Below the pieces are notes generated by a model that made no database searches, was not told where the DNA came from, and was given only the letters and a program-made list of their open reading frames with translations. From contig CAWDDX010000005.1 of NCBI GenBank assembly GCA_963801195.1, forward strand, positions 248,001 through 312,000: DNA of 64,000 bases. The letters run 5' to 3'. The position numbers and the translations under genes are program-made. The stretch's first letter is position 1; each line of letters begins with the position of its first letter. Source of the stretch: SZUA-36 sp963801195. Its GTDB lineage: Bacteria; Pseudomonadota; Gammaproteobacteria; Xanthomonadales; SZUA-36. Positions 24,525 through 33,800 of the stretch are shown here, piece after piece.

Positions 24525-25832
24525 ATGCATATTAAAACACTACTACTTCACCTTTCCGTACCATTACTTTTTGCAGCGTTCCCTGTTTTTGCAAACAACG
24601 TGACGCTTTCCGGCGCCTTTGACGGCGCCGAACCCACGATGGCCGCCGACCCGGCGAGTTGTGACAACGTAGCCAAGCGCTACCGGGTGGCGGGTACGAT
24701 ATCGGTCTCGACATCGGGTGATTACACTTTGGTCGATGCAGGAAACTATTTTCCCTATGACGACAGCGTCTTGAGAGCGTCCATCGCGGATGTCGTCATC
24801 ATGATTTATGCAGGCAGCTTTAACGCCGCAAACCCGACAAACAACAGGGTGGCTTCGGTGGATGAATATGATCCGGTCCAGCTCAATGCGGGCACGTCGT
24901 ACGTGCTGGTCGTACAACATTGGTGCGATCCGACCATCGGCGCCTACGCCATCGTGATCGATGGCGGGCAGGCGACGGTTTCAGGTGACGGTTTCACGTC
25001 TCCGCCGCAAACCATCGGCAACCTCAGCGCTTCAAGTCCGACGGCAAATTTCTTTGACCTGGGCGGGGATCGCCGCTACAGGGCCGATGCCATAACCCTC
25101 TCAAATTCGGGGGTTTACTACTTTGTCGATGTGGGAGAAGAGACGGGTGGCAGTACAATGTCACTGCGTGTATATCAAGGCTCGTTTAACCCGCTCGATA
25201 CCGATGCGAACCTGGTCGCCAACACCGGGGGGTTTTACAACAGCGGCCTGTCTTTAGAGGCCGGTGTAAATTACGTGTTTGTTATGGTAGAAAATACATT
25301 TGCCTCACAACGGTTGCAGTACGTGTTGTTTCCGCCGGGCCCCTTTAACTTTAACCCCGGCCTGAACGGCGCCTGGCAGGCTCCAGGAATAAAAGCGCAG
25401 GGCATCCTCATGGAAGTTCTCCCCAGTGCCGGTGTATTGTTCTTTGCCCAGTTCACCTTTCCGGACGAACTGGCAGCCACCACCGCCGACGGTGCGAAGC
25501 CGGACGGTGACGCAAAGGTGCAGGCCCAGCTCGGTTCAACTGACCAGAGATGGCTAACCGCCTTTGGCAGCTTTCCCGGCAACGGCGATTACATGACGAT
25601 CAAGTACGAGAACTCCACTGGCGGACGTTTCAACTCGACAACACCGGTCGCCACGACAGATTCCAACTACGGGGACGGCTGGATCGAAGGCAAGACCTGC
25701 GACCACCTTGTCATCAACTGGAATTTGCCGGGTGGCATCGTCGACACGCGCGACTACTACAAGTCGACACAGGACGCCGTGCCGTACTGCCAAGGTTTTA
25801 TCAAGGCGGGACCGGTATCGGCCGTATGGTGA
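24525..25832 (+). CDS. Secreted protein with a shared C-terminal beta domain, function unknown
   Basis: 435 residues with a signal peptide (cleavage near FANN). Two related repeats of about 120 residues follow (about 40-145 and 165-265), each with a YxxVDAG or YFVDVGE strand, a YxGSFN segment and an AGxxYVxVV segment, resembling prepeptidase-like beta-sandwich domains. The C-terminal part (from about 283, GLNGAW) has LFFAQFTFPD, DQRWLTAFGSF and a closing cysteine-containing segment. The same domain ends the leucine-rich-like protein at 54530-56122. Cysteines at both ends of the last part may form a disulfide. No enzymatic motif was seen. Confidence 0.7.
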   Translation: MHIKTLLLHLSVPLLFAAFPVFANNVTLSGAFDGAEPTMAADPASCDNVAKRYRVAGTISVSTSGDYTLVDAGNYFPYDDSVLRASIADVVIMIYAGSFNAANPTNNRVASVDEYDPVQLNAGTSYVLVVQHWCDPTIGAYAIVIDGGQATVSGDGFTSPPQTIGNLSASSPTANFFDLGGDRRYRADAITLSNSGVYYFVDVGEETGGSTMSLRVYQGSFNPLDTDANLVANTGGFYNSGLSLEAGVNYVFVMVENTFASQRLQYVLFPPGPFNFNPGLNGAWQAPGIKAQGILMEVLPSAGVLFFAQFTFPDELAATTADGAKPDGDAKVQAQLGSTDQRWLTAFGSFPGNGDYMTIKYENSTGGRFNSTTPVATTDSNYGDGWIEGKTCDHLVINWNLPGGIVDTRDYYKSTQDAVPYCQGFIKAGPVSAVW

Positions 25833-25897
25833 TAAGGGCAGCTAACCCGGATATTTCAGCTGTGAAAACGGTGTCGGCGGCAGGGCAAGGCGATTTC

Positions 25898-27625
25898 TTA
25901 CCAGCCGCCGCCGCCACCACCACCGCCGCCGCCGCCGGAGGAACCGCCGCCACCCGAACCCGAAGATGAACCGGGCGGTGAGGACGCCGAGGAAATGGCC
26001 GAGGAAAAACTGCTGTTGAAATCATTGCCGAGGTGGCTAAGTGCATTCAGACCGCCGCGTCTGCCGGAGTACCAGTTCGGGTGATAGCCGCCCCTTTTGG
26101 CCATTTCTTCGGGTAATTCGCGTGCAAACCGGTCGCACCAGCTGTTTTCGACACCCAACGCGAAGGCATAGGGCAGAAAGCTCTCGAAGACCTCGGGTGT
26201 CAGCCGTGGTGACCGCATGCGTTCGAGACGATCCTGCTCGGCCGTATCCAGGTACATTTTGAACCCTTCGATTTGATTCATGATTTTGCGCCCGGCGGGT
26301 GTCGGTGCGCGCAACAGGAAAAAAAACACCACGTGCAATACGAGCGACAGGATGATGTAGGGAACCCAGATAAAGGGACCGCCCTGCATTCCCGCGGCAA
26401 TGACCCCCGCCCCGACAGACAGGACAATGGCCGGTAGAATATAGATGGAATTGAGTATGAACAGGCGTCCCAGGTATTCTGTTTTCAATGCCCGTTTCAA
26501 TCCAACGCGGGCCTTGATAAAAGTGCGGTGGTTCTTCTGATCGAGTTCGATTTCATTTCTCAACTGAAACAGGCTTTCGAGCACCGCGATTTCGCCCTTG
26601 CTTGCCTTGCCGGTGACCGGCGTGGTCTTTTTCCGAAGGGTGAAGTCATCATCTTTTTCCTCGATTTCCAGGTAACCCTTTACACCGAGGCTGACGAGGG
26701 CCGCGGCAAAGGCAGATTTGTTGAAGGTCATTTTCAACACGTAGCTGCAAGCCGCCGGCGTCATACCCATCGGTGGTCTGAAAAGCGGGATGATGACGCC
26801 CTTTTCCGGGTCGCGGCCGGCGCGGTTCCAGGCCCACAGGTACCAACCGAACGTCGCCAGCAAGCCGATCATCAGCACCAGTGCTGCGCCGTTGTCCTGC
26901 AGGAACCAGCCGATACGCTCCGCGCCGGCGGGCTCCCTGACGATGCCCTTGGGCCAGCCGACGGCAACCGTCAGGCCTTCATAGGGCTGTAAACCCCGTG
27001 TGGTTTCGAAAACGATACTGCGGTCATTGATGATTTCGGATCGGGCGTTCCGGCCCTGGGCGCCCTGTGGCCCGGTATAGAAGCTCGTCTGTAAATCCGC
27101 ACTGTTGACCGGTGCGGGTAATTCGATCCGTGCGCCGGCGTGGTCGATCGGGAACATCCAGCCATTGCCGGTCACGTTCCAGTACAACTCGTCATGGTCC
27201 GGGAAAAATCCCAGTTGGCGGTTGGTCTGGTAACGAAGTTGATAGGTGTGGACACCGGTTCCGACCATCTGGTTTGCGCTGCCGATATAGATGCGCACAC
27301 CATTCGAGCGCTTCTCGGTGTGGAAAGGCTCCGCTGCGCCATCGCGCTTGACATCCAGAACATTCAGCCTGACCTTGTAATGATTGCCCAGCCGGTCCTT
27401 GTATCGGGTTGGAAAGTCGCGGTAAATTCCCCGGCGGATGTCCTGGCCTTCGGCCCGGACCTCGATGGTTTCCATCACCACCAGGTCGCCGTCAGCATGT
27501 ACCTGGATATCGGAGTGGTAGTCGAGGATTCTTTCATCGGCTGACAGCGGACCTGCGCCTGGCAGACCCAGGACGAAAAGCAGCGCACAAACGCGTTTGA
27601 TCAGGTTCTTTCTAGAGATCGACAT
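25898..27625 (-). CDS. DUF2207 (YciQ-like) membrane protein
   Basis: 575 residues from ATG 27625, which starts directly before a signal peptide; a longer frame to 27826 would run inside lemA. The extracytoplasmic DUF2207 domain (about 35-245) shows RGIYRDFPTRYKDRLG and ELYWNVTGNGW. Helices follow near 250-275 and 400-450, and the protein ends with a Ser/Gly tail with a run of 11 glycines before the final Trp. The start overlaps the lemA stop by 14 bases; lemA-DUF2207 pairs are common. The function of the pair is not established. The glycine tail could be surface-exposed and is a low-complexity feature. Confidence 0.85.
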   Translation of the reverse strand: MSISRKNLIKRVCALLFVLGLPGAGPLSADERILDYHSDIQVHADGDLVVMETIEVRAEGQDIRRGIYRDFPTRYKDRLGNHYKVRLNVLDVKRDGAAEPFHTEKRSNGVRIYIGSANQMVGTGVHTYQLRYQTNRQLGFFPDHDELYWNVTGNGWMFPIDHAGARIELPAPVNSADLQTSFYTGPQGAQGRNARSEIINDRSIVFETTRGLQPYEGLTVAVGWPKGIVREPAGAERIGWFLQDNGAALVLMIGLLATFGWYLWAWNRAGRDPEKGVIIPLFRPPMGMTPAACSYVLKMTFNKSAFAAALVSLGVKGYLEIEEKDDDFTLRKKTTPVTGKASKGEIAVLESLFQLRNEIELDQKNHRTFIKARVGLKRALKTEYLGRLFILNSIYILPAIVLSVGAGVIAAGMQGGPFIWVPYIILSLVLHVVFFFLLRAPTPAGRKIMNQIEGFKMYLDTAEQDRLERMRSPRLTPEVFESFLPYAFALGVENSWCDRFARELPEEMAKRGGYHPNWYSGRRGGLNALSHLGNDFNSSFSSAISSASSPPGSSSGSGGGGSSGGGGGGGGGGGW

Positions 27626-28154
27626 CAGGTACGCTCCGTTGGCTCGCCAATTCAATCTCAAAAAACGCCGCCGCTCTGAACCTGAACAATGCAGCGATGA
27701 TATTCGATGGAAAACTCTCGACCATGTTGTTGTTGTCCCTGACAGCACCGTTGTAATAACGGCGGGCGTACTGCAGGTCATTTTCGATTTCGACCAGGCT
27801 GGCGTGCAGTTGCCGGAACCCTTCACTGGCTTTTAAATCCGGATAGTCCTCGGCCAGCGCAAACAAACGCCCCAGTGACCTGGACAGGGCCGTTTCCTGC
27901 CTGGCGCGGGCATCGACCCCCGTTTCCGCGGTCGTGCGTATGCGTGTGACATCTTCGAGTACCGTGGACTCATGGGCGGCATAACCCCTGACGGTCTGCA
28001 CCAGGTTGGGAACCAGTTCGGAACGTTTCTGCAACTGCACATCGATACCCGCCCAGGCCTCACTGACCCGGTTGCGGTTACGGATCAGACGGTTGTATAC
28101 CCAGGTTGCCGCGCCCAGTATCACTAATCCGAGTGCAAATAGAATCTCTGCCAT
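27612..28154 (-). CDS. lemA: LemA family protein
   Basis: 180 residues. An N-terminal membrane helix (about 3-20) is followed by the family signature NRLIRNRNRVSEAWAGIDVQLQKR, SELVPNLVQTVRGYAAHE, then a long helical bundle and NNMVESFPSNIIAALF near the end. LemA proteins are small inner-membrane proteins with a helical domain outside the cytosol; their job is unclear. It overlaps the downstream DUF2207 gene, so they are co-translated. Confidence 0.9.
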   Translation of the reverse strand: MAEILFALGLVILGAATWVYNRLIRNRNRVSEAWAGIDVQLQKRSELVPNLVQTVRGYAAHESTVLEDVTRIRTTAETGVDARARQETALSRSLGRLFALAEDYPDLKASEGFRQLHASLVEIENDLQYARRYYNGAVRDNNNMVESFPSNIIAALFRFRAAAFFEIELASQRSVPDVDL

Positions 28155-28450
28155 AACGACTCCTGAAGGTATTCCCCAAATGCGTGTTGCCGGTACTTTG
28201 TGCCTGCACCGAAAGCCCGGCGGTGCATTCTCACAGTATAGGAAATCAGGCAGGCTTTGTAAGCCTCGATGTTCACGGCCGCGTGGCGGCGCCGAAGTTA
28301 TTCAGGTTGAGGATCCGCCGGTCGCTGAAACCGTTAAAATGATGAAACGTCCGGAAGGTTGGGTTAAGGTCAAGCTGATCCGCACTCGAATGCGTCTCCC
28401 GCAAGGAGTCCATATTGTGATCGATACATCGCTGAGGAAATTGCTGAATA

Positions 28451-28753
28451 ATGAATGACGGTTGTAAAACCGCTGATCCACCATGGTGCGTCTATATTAT
28501 CGAGGCCAGTGACGGCCGTTTGTACACGGGTATTACGACCGACGTAGAACGCCGTTTTGGTGAACATTCGGGTACATCCAGGGGTGCGCGTTTTTTCCGC
28601 GGCAGAAAACCCGTGGAAATCGTTTACACGGAAAGCCACCCCGACCGCGGCAGCGCCCTGCGGCGTGAGTCGGCCATCAAGAAGTTAAAACGGGGAAGGA
28701 AGCTCGAATTAATCGCTCAGATCACTATTAAACCACCAGGGCGCCCCTGTTGA
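28451..28753 (+). CDS. GIY-YIG nuclease superfamily protein (YhbQ-like)
   Basis: 100 residues with CVYIIEASDGRLYTGITTDVERR (GIY-YIG core, here VYI...YTG), the conserved Arg of the second helix, then EIVYTESHPDRGSALRRESAIKKLKR with the catalytic glutamate. Size matches the stand-alone YhbQ family thought to act on DNA. It stands alone between the lemA promoter region and the histidine operon. An open frame just upstream (28341-28458, 38 residues) overlaps its start but shows no recognisable family. Confidence 0.88.
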   Translation: MNDGCKTADPPWCVYIIEASDGRLYTGITTDVERRFGEHSGTSRGARFFRGRKPVEIVYTESHPDRGSALRRESAIKKLKRGRKLELIAQITIKPPGRPC

Positions 28754-29123
28754 TATATCGACATTCCATGTCCTCAGCAAGACGGTACCAAGCTGATTCA
28801 ACTGCGCCTAGGCTGACTATAAGATAAACCATAATTAATTAAAGTACAAGTACTTATGTAAGTAATGTAAAGTGCTACTGTATATAGGGCAATTGATTAT
28901 TGCCGCCGCATCAAATTTTCCCCATCGGATGAATCAGGCTTTATGGTCCCGGAACCTGTCCGGATCACTGCTTCTGCGCTTGATCCAGGGCAAGACCGGT
29001 TGCAGTTTTTGCCAGGAAACCCGGGTTTGACCCCTGTTATGTGCATGAGAACACTTGCATTGACCTACGAATCGATTTATTCTTTGTAGTACTGTATTAA
29101 CACGCTATTACATTGATACAACC
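28754..29123. other. Promoter region of the histidine operon
   Basis: 370 bases without a recognisable gene. It is AT-rich near 28810-28890 and contains ACTTA-TG-TAAGT (inverted halves) in a run of related GTAC/GTAA repeats, then the candidate operator at 29093-29112. No run of histidine codons was seen, so leader-peptide attenuation as in enteric bacteria is not supported. Confidence 0.5.
29093..29112. promoter_or_regulatory. Candidate operator for the TrpR-like regulator
   Basis: TGTATTAACACGCTATTACA is an imperfect palindrome (7 of 10 positions symmetric, ends TGTA/TACA) that finishes 11 bases before the start codon of the TrpR-like gene. This position would allow autoregulation and control of the whole his operon. 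Confidence 0.4.
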
Positions 29124-29435
29124 ATGAAACAGCATAATGAAACACAAAAGAAGGCTTTGAGATCGGCGGCGGAATCCTTGTACAAGGCGTTCCTGACCCT
29201 CGAAAAGCCGGATGAAGTCCGCCAGTTCTTGCTCGATCTTTGCACCCCCGCCGAAGTGGAAGCGATGGTCGATCGCTGGTGGACGGCGTCGTTGTTGAGA
29301 CAGGGGCGCAGTTACCGGGAAATCAGTGAATTCACCGGTGTCAGTGTAACCACGATCGGCCGTGTGGCCAGGTATATGAATATGGGTGAGGGCGGCTACC
29401 GGCTGGCCTTGCGGCGCGAGGAGGCGGCAAAATAA
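29124..29435 (+). CDS. hisR: TrpR/YerC family regulator, probable histidine operon repressor
   Basis: 103 residues, all helical. LYKAFLTLEKPDEVRQFLLDLCTPAEVEAMVDRW is followed by the TrpR-type helix-turn-helix GRSYREISEFTGVSVTTIGRVARY (about 63-88). YerC/YecD-type TrpR relatives beside his genes have been proposed as HisR, a histidine-responsive repressor. The stop codon overlaps the hisG start (TAATG), which ties it to the operon. E. coli TrpR is the distant relative, but there are no trp genes here, so histidine is the likely co-repressor (inference). Confidence 0.8.
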   Translation: MKQHNETQKKALRSAAESLYKAFLTLEKPDEVRQFLLDLCTPAEVEAMVDRWWTASLLRQGRSYREISEFTGVSVTTIGRVARYMNMGEGGYRLALRREEAAK

Positions 29436-30316
29436 TGAACAGGATCAGGGTAGCGATACAAAAATCAGGCAGGCTTTCAGACCACTCGCTCGAGCTGTTG
29501 CAGAGTTGCGGACTGAGGTTTGCGCGTAGCAAGGACAAGCTTTACTGGTACGGCAGGGACTTTCCGGTCGACCTTCTGCTGGTGCGCGATGACGACATCC
29601 CCCGCCTGTTGCTCGACGGCGTATGTGAACTCGGCATCGTGGGCGAAAACATTGCCGAAGAAGTGATGCTGGAGCGGAATATGAAAGCCGGCCTGACGCA
29701 ATTGCGAAAACTCACGTTTGGCGGTTGCCGGCTATCACTCGCGGTACCCGAGAATTCCAGGTTCAAGTCGGCCGGGGATCTGGATGGCTGCAGGATAGCG
29801 ACCAGTTATCCGGCGCTCACCAGTTCTTTGTTGTCCGCCCGCGGCATCGAGGCCAAAACGATCAAGTTTTCCGGTTCCGTCGAGATCGCACCTGGACTGG
29901 GTACGGCAGATGCGATATCGGACCTGGTTTCAACGGGCACGACCCTGCGTGCCAACCACCTGGTTGAACTGGAGGTGCTTTTCGAAAGTACCGCGGCACT
30001 GTACGGTTTTGACGGTGCCTTGAATGATGAAAAACGCCTGATGATCGATCGCCTGCTGGCGCGCCTGGACGGCGTCCTGCAGGCGGCCGAATGCAAATAC
30101 GTGATGCTGCACGCGCCGCGCGGTGCGCTTGAAAGAATCACCCGTATATTGCCCGGTGCCGAGAAACCGAGCCTGATGAATCTCGAAGGCGACCGCGACC
30201 GTGTCGCCGTGCACGCCGTGTGCCGGGAAACCGTGTTCTGGGAGCACCTGGAAGCGCTGAAAGAGGCAGGCGCATCGGCCATCCTGGTCCTGCCCGTTGA
30301 GAAAATGCTGGCCTGA
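29435..30316 (+). CDS. hisG: ATP phosphoribosyltransferase, long form
   Basis: 293 residues. It catalyses the first step of histidine synthesis, ATP plus PRPP to phosphoribosyl-ATP. RVAIQKSGRLSDHSLELL opens the protein. The PRPP segment DAISDLVSTGTTLRANHL lies near 168-185. The C-terminal regulatory domain (about 215-293), with HAPRGALERI and AVCRETVFWEHLEALKEAGA, makes this the long hexameric form inhibited by histidine, so no HisZ is needed. It is the first enzyme gene of an eight-gene run with mostly overlapping junctions. Confidence 0.96.
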   Translation: MNRIRVAIQKSGRLSDHSLELLQSCGLRFARSKDKLYWYGRDFPVDLLLVRDDDIPRLLLDGVCELGIVGENIAEEVMLERNMKAGLTQLRKLTFGGCRLSLAVPENSRFKSAGDLDGCRIATSYPALTSSLLSARGIEAKTIKFSGSVEIAPGLGTADAISDLVSTGTTLRANHLVELEVLFESTAALYGFDGALNDEKRLMIDRLLARLDGVLQAAECKYVMLHAPRGALERITRILPGAEKPSLMNLEGDRDRVAVHAVCRETVFWEHLEALKEAGASAILVLPVEKMLA

Positions 30317-30319
30317 ACA

Positions 30320-31636
30320 ATGAATATCACTATTCCGGAACTGATCGACTGGCCGGGTGCCGGCGAGACACAAAGAAAGACGGCTTTAGGCCGGCCGGCA
30401 TTACCGGCCGGGGATTTCAAGGAGGTTGTCAGCAACATCATCGCCCGCGTTGGCGCCGAAGGTGACAGGGCCTTGCGGGAGATCGGAGAAAAATACGACG
30501 CGGTCGTGGACGGTCCGCTCGAGGTTACCGAAGCGGAGTGGGCTGTGGCTGAAACACTCGTCGCTCCACCTGTACTGCGGGCGATGGATGAGGCCATACC
30601 GCGCATCAGGTCATTCCACCTGGCCGGCGTTCCCCTTCCGTTCAGCAAGGAGACCGCCCCCGGATTGCGTTGTGAAGCCCGTTACCTGCCGATATCACCG
30701 GTGGGTTTGTACGTGCCCGGTGGTTCCGCACCGTTGATTTCGACGGTCATCATGCTGGGCGTCCCGGCGCAGATCGCGGGCTGCAGGGAGATCATTCTAT
30801 GCACGCCGCCTAACGTACAGGGCCAGGTGCCGCCGGCCATCCTGGCCGCTGCTTCCCGTTGCGGTATCGAGCGCGTGTTCAAAGTGGGCGGCGCACAGTC
30901 CATCGCAGCCATGGGGCTTGGCACCGAGAGCATACCCGCCTGCGCCAAGCTGTTCGGTCCGGGCAATGCGTGGGTAACCGAGGCAAAACAGCAAATTTCA
31001 GCCATGCCGGGCGGTGCCGCACGTGACATGCCGGCGGGACCCTCGGAGGTGCTGGTCGTCGCAGACAAGGGCGCCGATGCCACCGCCGTGTGCTGGGACC
31101 TGTTGTCGCAGGCGGAGCACGGACCGGATTCACAAGCCATCGTCATCAGTGACAGCCGGGCGCTGCTGGAGGAAATTGGCCGCCTGCTGCCGGGCATGGC
31201 CGCCAGGCTGCCACGCGCGGCGGTTCTTGCGGAGTCCCTTCAACACCTCAGGCGCATCCGCGTGGACACGATCCTGGATGCCATCGAAATCAGCAACCGC
31301 TACGCACCGGAGCACCTGATACTGAATTGTGTCAAACCGGACCGGGCCGCCAACAAGGTCACCGCAGCCGGTTCCGTATTTATAGGGCCATGGACGCCCG
31401 AATCGCTCGGTGATTACTGTTCCGGTACCAACCACGTGCTGCCAACCTATGGTTATGCACGCGCCTACAGCGGGCTGTCGGTGATTGATTTTCTGCGTCG
31501 TATGACCCTGCAGCGCGCCAGTCATTTCGGGCTGCGCGGCGTCGGGCCGTGTGCTTCCACGCTGGCGGGCGCGGAGGGTCTGGATGCACACCGTATGGCG
31601 GTGGAATATCGTCTCGAGGTTAAAAACAGGAAATGA
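30320..31636 (+). CDS. hisD: Histidinol dehydrogenase
   Basis: 438 residues. This zinc enzyme performs the last two oxidations, L-histidinol to L-histidine, with two NAD. Family segments are PVGLYVPGGSAPLIST, VGGAQSIAAMGLGT, GPGNAWVTEAKQQ, DMPAGPSEVLVVAD, LLSQAEHGPDSQA (zinc and catalytic residues), YAPEHL and DYCSGTNHVLPTYG near the C-terminus. Length is standard. It starts three bases after hisG ends and overlaps hisC by four bases. Confidence 0.97.
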   Translation: MNITIPELIDWPGAGETQRKTALGRPALPAGDFKEVVSNIIARVGAEGDRALREIGEKYDAVVDGPLEVTEAEWAVAETLVAPPVLRAMDEAIPRIRSFHLAGVPLPFSKETAPGLRCEARYLPISPVGLYVPGGSAPLISTVIMLGVPAQIAGCREIILCTPPNVQGQVPPAILAAASRCGIERVFKVGGAQSIAAMGLGTESIPACAKLFGPGNAWVTEAKQQISAMPGGAARDMPAGPSEVLVVADKGADATAVCWDLLSQAEHGPDSQAIVISDSRALLEEIGRLLPGMAARLPRAAVLAESLQHLRRIRVDTILDAIEISNRYAPEHLILNCVKPDRAANKVTAAGSVFIGPWTPESLGDYCSGTNHVLPTYGYARAYSGLSVIDFLRRMTLQRASHFGLRGVGPCASTLAGAEGLDAHRMAVEYRLEVKNRK

Positions 31637-32727
31637 AGTTCGATGTGAATAGCCTTGCCAGACCGGAAATCGTGGCCATGAAACCGTATGTGTCGGCCCG
31701 CAATAGCGCTGCCGCGGATGGAATTTTGCTAAACGCCAACGAGGCGCCCTACACCCATGTAGCAGACCCCGCATGGCGACGCCTTTCACTCAACCGCTAT
31801 CCGCAACCGCAACCCGCGTCATTACGGTCAAAACTGGCGGAACTGTACGCGGTGGCCGAGGATAAACTGCTCATCACGCGTGGCAGCGACGAGGGGATCG
31901 ACCTGCTGACACGGGTATTTTGCCGCCCGGGTCAGGATGCGATCGTCGAATGCAGTCCCTGTTTTGGCATGTATCGAATCGCTGCAACCATCCAGGGCGC
32001 GCGGGTGATCGATGTGCCCAGGCAGGCCGCAAACCGGTTCCGGATTGATTTTGAGAAACTGGAAACAGCCATCGACACTCAAGCGGGCGTACGCCTGGTG
32101 TTTCTCACTTCGCCGAATAACCCCACCGGCGACCTGATCAGCCGGACCGACCTCGAAGCAGTGCTCAAAGTTGCCGAAGGCAGGGCGCTGGTGGTGCTGG
32201 ATGAAGCCTACATCGAGTTTTGCGAAGCCGGATCGGCCAGCGAGATGGTAGGGCAGTGGCCGCAACTTGTTGTTTTACGCACCTTGTCCAAGGCCTGGGC
32301 CGCAGCGGGCATACGCTGCGGCATCGTGATCGCAGACCCGGCGGTCATCGGTCTGTTGCAAAGGGTCATTGCACCCTATCCGTTGTCGGCCATGGCCATC
32401 GATGCGGCGCTCAAGGCCATAACCGCTGGCAGCAAGGACCGGCAGCAGCAATTCGTAACATCGGTCAGGCAGGGCAGGGCCGACCTGTACCGGTTCCTGT
32501 CGGGTTTTGACTGGGTCAGGGATGCGTGGCAGGGTGAGGCGAATTTTGTCCTGGTGCGTGTTGACGACGGCGCCGGACTCGTGAACTGGTGCGCCAGTCG
32601 TGGAATACGCATCCGCGATTTTGGTGCACAGCCGCAACTCGAAAACTGTGTTCGCATGACCATCGGCAGTCCCAGTGAGTTGATTGATTTAAAATCGGCG
32701 CTGCAGGCTTACGGAGAACAGGTATGA
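31633..32727 (+). CDS. hisC: Histidinol-phosphate aminotransferase
   Basis: 364 residues, a PLP enzyme of fold type I. It converts imidazole-acetol phosphate to histidinol phosphate with glutamate. Markers are LNANEAPYTH at the start, ITRGSDEGIDLLTRVF, LTSPNNPTGD, VVLDEAYIEF (Asp for the pyridine nitrogen), LRTLSKAWAAAGIRCG with the PLP lysine near 220, and an arginine in the C-terminal VRMTIG. It overlaps both hisD and hisB by four bases. Confidence 0.96.
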   Translation: MKFDVNSLARPEIVAMKPYVSARNSAAADGILLNANEAPYTHVADPAWRRLSLNRYPQPQPASLRSKLAELYAVAEDKLLITRGSDEGIDLLTRVFCRPGQDAIVECSPCFGMYRIAATIQGARVIDVPRQAANRFRIDFEKLETAIDTQAGVRLVFLTSPNNPTGDLISRTDLEAVLKVAEGRALVVLDEAYIEFCEAGSASEMVGQWPQLVVLRTLSKAWAAAGIRCGIVIADPAVIGLLQRVIAPYPLSAMAIDAALKAITAGSKDRQQQFVTSVRQGRADLYRFLSGFDWVRDAWQGEANFVLVRVDDGAGLVNWCASRGIRIRDFGAQPQLENCVRMTIGSPSELIDLKSALQAYGEQV

Positions 32728-33800
32728 GTCATCAAAAACGCAGGATCCTCTTTTTGGACCGCGACGGAACCCTGATCATCGAGCCGGAGGACTTTCAGAT
32801 CGACAGCCTCGAGAAGCTCGAACTGGTCGAAGGGGTGATACCGGCATTGCTGAAACTGAAAGCGGCCGGATACGAATTCGTCATCGTAAGCAACCAGGAC
32901 GGTCTCGGCACGGATTGCAATCCGCTGGAGAACTTCCAGCCCCCGCACGACAAAATGTTGTCGCTGTTCGCCTCCCAGGGTATCCGCTTTGCGGCTGAGC
33001 ACTTCGACCCGCATTTTGAAAGTGACAATTCTCCAGACCGTAAGCCGGGTATCGGCATGTTGTTGGATTACCTCAAATCCGGTGAACTCGATCTTGAGGA
33101 CAGCTGGGTGATCGGTGACCGTGAAACCGATTTGCAACTGGCGGCGAACATGGGCATCGGCGGCATCCGCTGCGGGCCTGACGGACGACACTGGGACGAT
33201 ATTGCTCATCAATTATGTCAGCGGCCAAGACGCGCCGTGGTACAACGCGATACCAACGAGACCCGCATCCGCGTGGAAGTGGATCTGGATGCCAGTGGCG
33301 GTAATGAAATCAGTACCGGTATCGGTTTCTTTGATCATATGCTCGACCAGGTCGCGTCCCACGGTGGCTTCCAGTTGCTGCTCAATTGCGAGGGTGACCT
33401 CGAAATCGACGAACACCATACCGTGGAAGACTGTGCGCTGACACTGGGGCAGGCCCTGGACAAAGCGCTGGGTGAGCGGCGCGGTATCGGCCGTTACGGT
33501 TTCGTTCTGCCCATGGATGAATCGCTTGCAGAAGTCGCTATCGATCTCTCCGGACGGCCCGCATTTGTATTTGAAGCCAGTTTCCCGCGTGACACGGTCG
33601 GCGGTTTGTCAACCGAGATGGTGCGCCACTTTTTTGCCTCGCTGAGCCAGTCCCTGCGCTGCGCCCTGCACATGAAAGTCAGGGGTGAAAATACCCATCA
33701 CATGATCGAGGGCCTGTTCAAGGGCGCCGGCCGGGCATTGCGGCCCGCACTGGCGAGGCAGGGTACGGACCTGCCCAGCACCAAGGGCGTGCTCAGGTGA
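32724..33800 (+). CDS. hisB: Bifunctional histidinol-phosphatase / imidazoleglycerol-phosphate dehydratase
   Basis: 358 residues in two enzymes. The N-terminal HAD phosphatase (about 1-165) has FLDRDGTLI, VSNQDG and GDRETDLQLA. The C-terminal IGP dehydratase (about 170-358) has GFFDHMLDQVASHGGF, DEHHTVEDCALTLGQAL, STEMVRHFFASL and HHMIEGLFKGAGRALR, with its metal-binding histidines. The fusion is typical of Gammaproteobacteria. Overlaps on both sides keep it in the operon. Confidence 0.97.
   Translation: MSHQKRRILFLDRDGTLIIEPEDFQIDSLEKLELVEGVIPALLKLKAAGYEFVIVSNQDGLGTDCNPLENFQPPHDKMLSLFASQGIRFAAEHFDPHFESDNSPDRKPGIGMLLDYLKSGELDLEDSWVIGDRETDLQLAANMGIGGIRCGPDGRHWDDIAHQLCQRPRRAVVQRDTNETRIRVEVDLDASGGNEISTGIGFFDHMLDQVASHGGFQLLLNCEGDLEIDEHHTVEDCALTLGQALDKALGERRGIGRYGFVLPMDESLAEVAIDLSGRPAFVFEASFPRDTVGGLSTEMVRHFFASLSQSLRCALHMKVRGENTHHMIEGLFKGAGRALRPALARQGTDLPSTKGVLR

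Noticed and set aside
28341..28458. 38-residue open frame overlapping the GIY-YIG start
   Set aside because: No recognised family and no clear ribosome site; it is mentioned only in the GIY-YIG entry.
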